From Treponema sp. (GTDB lineage: Bacteria; Spirochaetota; Spirochaetia; Treponematales; Treponemataceae): a DNA stretch of 6,466 nt. Shown in pieces: positions 1 to 5,406 of this stretch. The first letter of the stretch is position 1. Each line of letters starts with the position of its first letter. A program made the translations under genes and the position numbers. The stretch is taken from NCBI GenBank assembly GCA_024691265.1, contig JAILNT010000391.1, positions 1-6,466 of the forward strand, written 5' to 3'. Below the pieces are notes generated by a model that made no database searches, had not been told where the DNA came from, and saw only the letters and a list, made by a program, of their open reading frames with translations.

Positions 1-17
1 CACATTCTTTTTTTATT

Positions 18-641
18 TTATAAATGGTCCCAATGGAACCATGCAGAATTATCAGAAGATTTATTATCAGTTTTTGAATCTTTATTTGAGAACGAGAATA
101 TAGAAGCAATACTTCTTTTAATTCCACTTGCAGCAGAAAATAATATTAATATTCCGATTAATGGCAGCCATAGAATTATGTTGAGACCAAACAATAATGT
201 TATTACAGAGAATATTAATAACAAAAAGGCACTTCCTTTTGACATCTTATATGTCTGTTTATTGTCTTTATCATTTGACGAATAGTAGTAATAGCGTCTA
301 CCTGTATTCTGTGTATTATAACGATTCTGCTGTTCTCTAAACCATCTGGCAAATTCTTCATTAGTGAATGTATAATCTGAATATTCTTCAGTGTTCTGTG
401 TATTATATGAATTGGCAGTTTGCTCATTCCCATATACAGAAGCTGTATCGTACTGTCTTCTTTTTGTTTCATCTCCTAATACATCATAGGCTGCACTGAT
501 TTTTTTGAACATTTCTTCGGCTTCTTTGTTATTAGGGTTTCTGTCCGGATGGTATTTGAATGCTAATGTTCTATATGCTTTCTTTATTTCGTCTGCAGAA
601 GCGTTTTTATTTACGCCTAATACTTCATACAAATCATTCAT
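18..641 (-). CDS. Membrane-anchored J-domain protein (DnaJ-like co-chaperone)
   Basis: Residues 1-65 are a canonical J domain (YEVLGVNKNASADEIKKAYR) with the HPD motif at 31-33, needed to stimulate the ATPase of an Hsp70/DnaK, and the usual KISAAYDVLGD helix. There is no G/F-rich region, zinc-finger or C-terminal substrate domain, so it is not the housekeeping DnaJ but a J-only (class III) protein. Residues about 70-135 are polar and Tyr/Asn/Gln-rich, with YNTQNT repeated at 79-84 and 108-113 and a YYYY run at 117-120. Residues about 137-173 are long and hydrophobic, probably two membrane helices in a hairpin, followed by a polar tail ending AWFHWDHL. The J domain should be cytosolic and recruit DnaK to the membrane. 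The ATG at 639-641 has AGGAGGG 9 nt upstream. It lies 117 bp after smr and may have its own promoter. Client unknown. Confidence 0.9.
   Translation of the reverse strand: MNDLYEVLGVNKNASADEIKKAYRTLAFKYHPDRNPNNKEAEEMFKKISAAYDVLGDETKRRQYDTASVYGNEQTANSYNTQNTEEYSDYTFTNEEFARWFREQQNRYNTQNTGRRYYYYSSNDKDNKQTYKMSKGSAFLLLIFSVITLLFGLNIILWLPLIGILILFSAASGIKRSIASIFSFSNKDSKTDNKSSDNSAWFHWDHL
24..42 (-). repeat. Hairpin at the 3' end of the J-protein gene
   Basis: In the minus-strand transcript, AUGGUUCC and GGGACCAU pair over 8 bp with one G-U wobble around a 3-base loop, ending just before the stop codon. On the plus strand the wobble becomes a C-A mismatch, so the structure favours the gene's own RNA. The following bases are A-rich rather than U-rich, so it is not a classical intrinsic terminator. 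Confidence 0.35.
307..407 (-). repeat. 14-bp direct repeat inside the J-protein gene
   Basis: TTCTGTGTATTATA on the plus strand occurs at 307-320 and again at 394-407, 87 bp (29 codons) apart and in the same reading frame. It encodes the two YNTQNT copies in the linker between the J domain and the membrane hairpin. Confidence 0.6.
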
Positions 642-650
642 CTAAGATTG

Positions 651-657
651 CCCTCCT
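651..657 (-). promoter_or_regulatory. Strong ribosome binding site of the J-protein gene
   Basis: AGGAGGG on the minus strand, 9 nt before the ATG at 639-641, is the strongest Shine-Dalgarno match in the window and fixes the start of the J-protein. Confidence 0.75.
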
Positions 658-676
658 GTGCTAAAAGCTTGTTATT

Positions 677-689
677 TGTAAGTTTTACA
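677..689 (-). repeat. Short inverted repeat in the J-protein leader
   Basis: TGTAA-GTT-TTACA has 5-bp perfect arms and lies between the candidate promoter and the ribosome site of the J-protein gene. The same TGTAA/TTACA pentamer occurs in the candidate -35 region at 736-741. It could be a regulator half-site pair, but it is short and AT-rich. Confidence 0.25.
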
Positions 690-712
690 TATTTATTTTG
701 CCTACATAAATA

Positions 713-741
713 AAAATACACATTTACTTTAAATGTTACAA
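713..741 (-). promoter_or_regulatory. Candidate sigma-70-type promoter for the J-protein gene
   Basis: On the minus strand TTGTAA (736-741) and TATTTT (713-718) are separated by exactly 17 bp, each matching four of six consensus positions. It lies in the only sizeable intergenic gap, 70-100 bp before the J-protein start. The region is very AT-rich, so chance matches are likely; read-through from the Bat operon is the alternative. Confidence 0.35.
720..736 (-). repeat. Perfect inverted repeat downstream of smr (weak terminator or operator)
   Basis: ACATTTA-CTT-TAAATGT on the plus strand has two 7-bp arms and a 3-base loop. Read on the minus strand it starts 23 bp after the smr stop and is followed by GTATTTTTATTT, so it could be a weak, AT-stemmed terminator. 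It also fills the spacer of the candidate promoter, so it could be an operator. The two readings cannot be separated from sequence. Confidence 0.45.
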
Positions 742-758
742 GTTAGTAAATATAACTT

Positions 759-1325
759 TCAGTTATTTCTAAGAATTACCCATGTGGCACCATTTCCGCC
801 CATGTATCTGTCTGGGTGACCAGAAGAACCTAATCTTTCATCTTGCTCTATGAATGTTTTTACCATACTGGAGAGAACTGGGTCATTGGTTTTTGAATGG
901 TTCCCTTTTCCATGTATAATGAGAATTTTCTTTAAACCTCTACTTTCACAATCGCCTACAAAAGAATTTAATTTAGCCCATGCTTCATCTCTTGAAAGAC
1001 CATGAAGGTCAATTCTTGCTTCTGGCGTCATATTTCTTATGTATTCACGACTTCTCATCTTTAGACTTTCGTTGTATTCATCTGCGACTGCATCTTTATC
1101 AACTGTTCCATATCTTCTAAGCCATGCTTCCATAGGATTTATTTCTTTTTTTGCATCAGCCTTCATTTGCTGTTCGTAAGAATATCCCTGTCTCATAGCT
1201 TCTTTTTCTTCTTTTGTAGGTGCATTTGCCTTTTTATGAGAAACTTGAGGTCCTTTCTGTTGCTGTTTTTTTGAAGATTTTTTTGATTCTTCGTCCCATT
1301 GAGCTAAAATGTCTCCAAAATCCAT
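759..1325 (-). CDS. Stand-alone Smr-domain protein (SmrA/SmrB-like putative endonuclease)
   Basis: The product has 188 residues. A charged, Lys/Gln-rich N-terminal half (about 1-100) is followed by a C-terminal Smr domain (about 103-187). Hallmarks are IDLHGLSRDEA with D106-L107-H108-G109, IIHGKG with H138-G139-K140-G141, and the closing GGNGATWVILR at 177-187. Smr domains occur at the end of MutS2 and in stand-alone proteins; E. coli SmrB cuts mRNA at collided ribosomes, using the D-x-H motif that is intact here. There is no MutS2 ATPase part, so it belongs to the small stand-alone class. It is likely cytosolic, with no signal or membrane segment. AGGGAGA at 1333-1339 lies 7 nt before the ATG, and the batD stop is 21 bp upstream, so it should be the last gene of the Bat transcript. 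Why it travels with Bat genes is not clear from sequence; its precise substrate is unknown. Confidence 0.88.
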   Translation of the reverse strand: MDFGDILAQWDEESKKSSKKQQQKGPQVSHKKANAPTKEEKEAMRQGYSYEQQMKADAKKEINPMEAWLRRYGTVDKDAVADEYNESLKMRSREYIRNMTPEARIDLHGLSRDEAWAKLNSFVGDCESRGLKKILIIHGKGNHSKTNDPVLSSMVKTFIEQDERLGSSGHPDRYMGGNGATWVILRNN

Positions 1326-1346
1326 TTCTTTTTCTCCCTGCTGTTA

Positions 1347-2771
1347 TTATTTTTCAGCATTATCTTCTTTTGCATCGTTGTCAATTGTATTTTTTATACT
1401 AAGCGGATATATAGTATTTTTAGGAACCCAGCCTTCGATATTATTCATTCTAATATATACCCATTTCTCTGTCTTTTCTACGACTTGAACTCTACTTCCT
1501 CCTCTTATGTAAAATGAGGTCTTTAAATCTTCTTCAGGAATAGGATAGACTTCTCCTCCTATATATATAGCATAAGGTGAAAGTTGTTTGTATGTAAAAA
1601 TGCTAAAGCTTATTATCGCTATTGTAAAAAAGATAATAAGTAAAACTGCAATATTTTTTGCTTTTAGATTTAATGCAATTATAGCGGCTATAACAAGTAT
1701 TGCAGAGATAATTGCTAATATTAAAGGTAATAATACAGATGGTTCATTTTCCCCTGATACTATACCCATTGCTTCTTCTACTTGATTACGATATTTTGCT
1801 ATATTACTAAAAGGAAGTTTTTTTCGTTCTTCTGAACGAAGGTGAGCTATTTGCTCAATTCTTTTTTCATCAGGGTCAACTATTATTTTTTCTTGCTCAT
1901 CTTGTACAGGAGATTCAAAGGCATAAGCAAAATTTTCATCTAAACTTTCTTTTTCTTCTGCTTGTGAATTCTCTATATTGTTTGTATCAATTACATCTAC
2001 AAAAAAAGGAGTTAGAGATAGGTTATATTTCATTCCGTTATAAGAAATTACTACTAAATCTATTTTTGGAAATGAACAACGACCTTTTATTAATGGTGTC
2101 CATTCAAATTTTATTACAGGTACTTTTTCAGGTGATAATGATTTCCCTTTTGTAGATGACATATCTGTTATAGAATAGCGTTCTATTTCTTTAAAAAGAG
2201 CATTTTCAGGTATATTCCAATTTATATTGGGAATATGTGTTGCATATTTTGAATAAATTGTGAATGTTACAGCTTCTCCTGCCTTGAAAACAGTTTCTTT
2301 ATTTATACCTTTATCAAAGCTAAATGTTACTTCTGGCTGAAGTTTTGCCGGAGATTCTGTTACTGTTATTGCTTGAAATATGGAAAGTTTCTTTTTTCCA
2401 TTTATTATAAGTTCTCCTGATGGAATGTTGTATTCACCTTCATTAAAAAATGAAAACCATACTTGTATTAATGTTCCTGATTCTCCGTTAGGCTGAACAG
2501 AAACAGTCTTTTTTGAAGAAAGACAATAAACGCCCTCAGGTAGTTTTTCTGCTACTGTAAATTGCACTTTTGATGCAGCTATATCTTTTAAAAAAAGAGA
2601 ATACTGGCATTCTGTTCTTGTAAAGATGTACTCTGAGTCAGTTTTAAAGATATAAACTGCTGGTTGTTCTTCATTTTCTGCAAATAAAAAGTTTGTAGCT
2701 ATGAATAATATAAATATATTTAGAAGTCTTCTGCTCCATTTGAAGAATCTTCTGTTTGCTGATTTATCCAT
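1347..2771 (-). CDS. batD: BatD-like membrane protein with C-terminal SH3-like domain
   Basis: The 474-residue product begins with a basic n-region (RRFFKWSRR) and hydrophobic core at about 16-30, with likely cleavage after A31 (NFLFA-EN), so it is exported. Residues about 35-262 are beta-rich, including KAGEAVTFTIYSK and KFEWTPLIKGRCSFP, as in BatD-type tandem beta-sandwich regions. An acidic linker (about 262-343) leads to two membrane helices (about 346-368 and 373-393) and then a small SH3-like fold (about 400-456) with GGEVYPIP, GSRVQVVEKTEKWVYIRM and EGWVP. In Bacteroides the SH3 module sits on BatE, so its place on BatD here is unusual. With two helices, the SH3 domain should be on the same, extracytoplasmic, side as the N-terminus. 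The only start in frame is the ATG at 2769-2771, inside the batB tail: TAA precedes it closely, and no ATG, GTG or TTG occurs between it and the signal core. Assignment as BatD comes from context and architecture. Confidence 0.82.
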   Translation of the reverse strand: MDKSANRRFFKWSRRLLNIFILFIATNFLFAENEEQPAVYIFKTDSEYIFTRTECQYSLFLKDIAASKVQFTVAEKLPEGVYCLSSKKTVSVQPNGESGTLIQVWFSFFNEGEYNIPSGELIINGKKKLSIFQAITVTESPAKLQPEVTFSFDKGINKETVFKAGEAVTFTIYSKYATHIPNINWNIPENALFKEIERYSITDMSSTKGKSLSPEKVPVIKFEWTPLIKGRCSFPKIDLVVISYNGMKYNLSLTPFFVDVIDTNNIENSQAEEKESLDENFAYAFESPVQDEQEKIIVDPDEKRIEQIAHLRSEERKKLPFSNIAKYRNQVEEAMGIVSGENEPSVLLPLILAIISAILVIAAIIALNLKAKNIAVLLIIFFTIAIISFSIFTYKQLSPYAIYIGGEVYPIPEEDLKTSFYIRGGSRVQVVEKTEKWVYIRMNNIEGWVPKNTIYPLSIKNTIDNDAKEDNAEK

Positions 2772-4408
2772 TGTTTTTTATCATTCTCCTGTATAACCGA
2801 AAATACTGCATCTTCCACTGTCTTTGATGATGGTGTAGAAGAAACAGGTGTAACTTGTGTTTGTCCTTCATGTGCCATAACATCTTTTTGCTGGTTTGAA
2901 AGTTCCAGGTTTATTTTTGCATTTTCATTAGAACTGTCAATTTCCAATGCTTTTTTAAATAGTTGTGCTGCATCTTCATAATTTCCTTTTCTGTGGGCAA
3001 TTATTCCTGCATTATATAAAGCTGCAAATTTTAATGAGTCTGAGGCGTCTGGTGAAATTTGCTTATAGCGTTCTTCTGCTGCATCTAATTCATTTTGCAT
3101 AAGATAAGTTGTTGCTAATCCATAAAGAGCATGCATTTCAAGCTCTTTATCTCCTGTTTGCTGGGCTTCTTCTATTGCATTTATAAATCCGGCTGTTGCC
3201 TGTCTATATTTTTTCTGATGCCAATTCCAGGTACTTTGTAAAACGGTTTTGGCTCCTTCTATTTTTTCATTACAAGAACTAAATAAAATAATTATAGTAA
3301 ATATAGATAATAAGGTTGAAGATTTTTTTATATTTGAATATTTTTTCTCTGTTTTCGTTTTTAATATTGAAAAATCAAATTCTGCAAATATAAATGATGT
3401 TATGAATAAAATTAATGCTAGAGCCATAAATAAATTGTGTCTTGGTACACTTTCTACTTCGTAAGCGAACTGTTGCTTTTTTTCTTCTTCCTTGTTTTTT
3501 TGACTGGGAAAGTTTATTTCATTTAGAAGTTTTAAGGCAGAACCTATTTCAGTAGAATCAATATATTCTACATTTGCCATTTTTGAGAATCTTTGATGTC
3601 CTATAAGAACTCTTTTTGCCTTTGCTGCTTCTATTGCATCTTTTATGCGTTGTGTACGAAGTGCTGTTTTTATATAAGTTTTACCATCTCCAGCTAAGCA
3701 TTCCGTTTCTCTTTCATTTCCAAATCCGATTATCATTACAGAAATACCATATTTTGTTGCTTCTGAAATTGCTTCAGAAAGTTTTCCATCTGTTTCTTCT
3801 CCGTCTGTGAATAACCATATTGAAGAAGCTTTTGAGGATTGGACTGGGAAACTCCTTATAGCCGTTAATACTCCTTCTCCTAAGCTTGTTCCTGCTGAGG
3901 ACATATAAGATGGAGAGATACAGGAAAGGAGTGGATATATACTTGAAAAATCTTCTGTCATAGGAACTGCAATAACGCCTGAACCTTTTGCTAAAACAAC
4001 TGAGACAGCAGTTCCTTTCATTCTTTCTAATAATTCAGAAGCATACATTGTTGCTGATGATAATCTTGTAATATTGCCAGGTGCATCATCTGCCATCATA
4101 CTATAAGAAATATCAAATACCATAGAAACAGCATTTCCGTTTTTAGGTATTGGAATTGTTCTCATTCCCCATGATAACCCTGAATAGGCAAGTATTATAC
4201 ATATAAAGGAAAATACTCTACATAGATTTTTCCCAATAAATGAAAATCTTAATCTTTTTAGGATTGTAAAACTTTTTGAATCCGCAGACCCCACATAACA
4301 TTTTTTTATGGAGTTAAAAAGCTTTACATAATTTCTTATTGTAATGATAATTACCGGAATAAGAATAAATAAGGCATAAAGGGCATAAGGTCTTTCTATT
4401 TCAATCAT
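2720..4408 (-). CDS. batB: BatB-BatC fusion: VWA membrane protein with C-terminal TPR domain
   Basis: The protein has 562 residues from the ATG at 4406-4408, chosen because it forms an ATGA overlap with the batA stop and has AGGA 6 nt upstream; the longer frame starting at 4444 has no ribosome site. In order: membrane helices at about 8-25 and 62-80, a VWA domain at about 92-295 with a full MIDAS (D99, S101 and S103 in FDISYSM, T174 in AGTS, D202 in FTDGEE), a helix at about 324-342, a basic loop, a fourth hydrophobic stretch at about 362-378 ending in FSSC (C379), then TPR-like helices at about 395-505 (clearest repeats 424-453 and 462-495) and a polar tail. BatB and BatC are separate proteins in Bacteroides; here they are one frame with no ATG, GTG or TTG at the junction. 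The stretch before C379 looks like a lipoprotein signal. The 3' end overlaps batD by 52 bp. VWA and TPR assignments are firm; cleavage is hypothetical. Confidence 0.9.
   Translation of the reverse strand: MIEIERPYALYALFILIPVIIITIRNYVKLFNSIKKCYVGSADSKSFTILKRLRFSFIGKNLCRVFSFICIILAYSGLSWGMRTIPIPKNGNAVSMVFDISYSMMADDAPGNITRLSSATMYASELLERMKGTAVSVVLAKGSGVIAVPMTEDFSSIYPLLSCISPSYMSSAGTSLGEGVLTAIRSFPVQSSKASSIWLFTDGEETDGKLSEAISEATKYGISVMIIGFGNERETECLAGDGKTYIKTALRTQRIKDAIEAAKAKRVLIGHQRFSKMANVEYIDSTEIGSALKLLNEINFPSQKNKEEEKKQQFAYEVESVPRHNLFMALALILFITSFIFAEFDFSILKTKTEKKYSNIKKSSTLLSIFTIIILFSSCNEKIEGAKTVLQSTWNWHQKKYRQATAGFINAIEEAQQTGDKELEMHALYGLATTYLMQNELDAAEERYKQISPDASDSLKFAALYNAGIIAHRKGNYEDAAQLFKKALEIDSSNENAKINLELSNQQKDVMAHEGQTQVTPVSSTPSSKTVEDAVFSVIQENDKKQWINQQTEDSSNGAEDF
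2785..2790 (-). promoter_or_regulatory. Probable ribosome binding site of batD with long spacer
   Basis: AGGAGA on the minus strand is the only good Shine-Dalgarno match near the batD start, but it lies 13 nt before the ATG at 2769-2771, longer than the 7-9 nt seen at the other genes here. An out-of-frame ATG (2782-2784) follows it directly and would open only a six-codon frame. Initiation may depend on ribosomes translating the batB tail. Confidence 0.5.
3272..3331 (-). other. Internal lipoprotein-signal-like segment at the BatB/BatC junction
   Basis: These codons give residues 360-379 of the BatB-BatC protein: two lysines, about fifteen mostly hydrophobic residues, then LFSSC followed by Asn. 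That is the n-region, h-region and lipobox order of a spirochaete-type lipoprotein signal, with Phe at -3 and Ser at -1. The lysine-rich loop before it (TKTEKKYSNIKK) should be cytosolic and the cysteine extracytoplasmic, which is the correct orientation for signal peptidase II. It may equally be just a fourth membrane helix. Whether cleavage or lipidation occurs cannot be told from sequence. Confidence 0.5.
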
Positions 4409-5406
4409 ATTAAGTCCTGTAAATATAATCGTTTCATGCACCATGAAAGGACTATTAGAATTATAGCTATGAATAGTAATGTTTTATAATAAAGTTTATC
4501 CAGATTTTTTATGTGATAACTTTGTGATAAAACTTGTTCTTTTCCTATTGAGTTTATTGCAGCTGCAAGTTCTCCTGTATTTTCAACGCTAAAGTAATTG
4601 CCATCTGCCTGTAAAGCAATTTTTCTAAGTTGATTTTCATCAAAATCAGATTTTAAATATCCTGATACTACATTTCCTGTTTTTTGGTCTACATATTCCA
4701 AAGGAACAACACCTTTTGTTCCTAATCCTAAAACATATAGTGCTATATTATTTTCTTTTGCAAGTCTTGCTGCCGTATTTGGGTGTATTGAACCGGCATT
4801 GTTTTCTCCGTCTGTTATAAGTACTATACATTTTTTTGCTGATGTTGAAGAAATTAGATGATAAACAGCGGTTGCAAGCCCTGTCCCTATTGCACTTTCA
4901 TCACCTAATTCCCCTATTTTTAGTGCATCAAGCCTTTCAAGAAATATATTTTTGTCTTCTGTAGGAGGAACTATAACAGCAGCTTCACTTGCCATTGCTA
5001 CAAGTGCAAATGAGGTTCCTTCATTAAAATTTGCAAATGTGTGTACAGCCTGGCAGGCGGCTTCTAATCTCATTCCATTTGCAATATCTTTTGCTGCCAT
5101 TGATGGACTTGTATCTATAACAAAAAGAATATCAGCTCCTCTTGATGTGTATACTTTTTCCTGATTGTGTATAACAGGAGATGCAAAGGCAAGTACAACA
5201 CAGATATAGGAAGCTGTGCATAATAATTCTGCGATGATAGAAATTACTTTTGTAAAATAGTCAGTCCATTCAAAAGATTTTCCGTTCCAATCATGAAAAG
5301 TTATTGGAAAATATATTCCGGAAAATATATGGAATTTACGAGCAATGTAAAGTAAAGGAATAAATATAAGCAGCAAAAATGCAGCTGGATTTTGAAAATC
5401 AGGCAT
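4405..5406 (-). CDS. batA: BatA, VWA-domain membrane protein
   Basis: This 333-residue protein has the standard BatA layout: a membrane helix at about 7-22, a short cytosolic loop, a second helix at about 53-76, a VWA domain at about 90-290, and a last helix at about 306-323 with a short basic tail. The metal-ion-dependent adhesion site is complete: DTSPSM gives D98, S100 and S102, T175 lies in IGTG, and D199 lies in LITDGENN, so divalent-metal-dependent binding of a partner is expected. Positive-inside topology places the VWA domain outside the cytoplasmic membrane. The ATG at 5404-5406 is preceded by AAAGGAG at 5414-5420 with 7 nt spacing, which supports this start. Its TGA overlaps the batB ATG as ATGA. 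Bat genes were named for aerotolerance in Bacteroides fragilis, but their molecular role remains unsettled. The family assignment is firm; the paralogue label rests on gene order. Confidence 0.92.
   Translation of the reverse strand: MPDFQNPAAFLLLIFIPLLYIARKFHIFSGIYFPITFHDWNGKSFEWTDYFTKVISIIAELLCTASYICVVLAFASPVIHNQEKVYTSRGADILFVIDTSPSMAAKDIANGMRLEAACQAVHTFANFNEGTSFALVAMASEAAVIVPPTEDKNIFLERLDALKIGELGDESAIGTGLATAVYHLISSTSAKKCIVLITDGENNAGSIHPNTAARLAKENNIALYVLGLGTKGVVPLEYVDQKTGNVVSGYLKSDFDENQLRKIALQADGNYFSVENTGELAAAINSIGKEQVLSQSYHIKNLDKLYYKTLLFIAIILIVLSWCMKRLYLQDLI
4415..4418 (-). promoter_or_regulatory. Ribosome binding site of batB, inside the batA 3' end
   Basis: On the minus strand AGGA lies 6 nt before the ATG at 4406-4408. 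That ATG shares bases with the batA TGA (ATGA), typical of translational coupling by terminating ribosomes. This site decides the batB start in favour of 4408; the upstream ATG at 4444 is preceded by no purine-rich element. Confidence 0.7.

Noticed and set aside
215..472. Second minus-strand frame inside the J-protein gene.
   Set aside because: It sits wholly within the J-protein in another frame and has no family features; the J domain fixes the true frame.
642..668. CIRCE heat-shock operator before the J-protein (TTAGCAC is present on the minus strand).
   Set aside because: Only the first half-site partly matches, and the expected second arm GAGTGCTAA after nine bases is absent.
1559..1570. 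Short TA repeat within batD.
   Set aside because: It simply encodes YIYIG-type residues at the edge of the SH3 region and is too short to be a functional repeat.
2766..2784. Six-codon leader peptide frame starting at ATG 2782-2784 before batD.
   Set aside because: The ATG is only one or two bases from the Shine-Dalgarno sequence, too close for initiation, and the frame ends at once.
4409..4444. Longer batB start at the ATG 4442-4444, adding 12 residues.
   Set aside because: No ribosome site precedes it, it runs deep into batA, and the ATG at 4406-4408 has AGGA at 6 nt plus an ATGA overlap and gives a normal Bat N-terminus.
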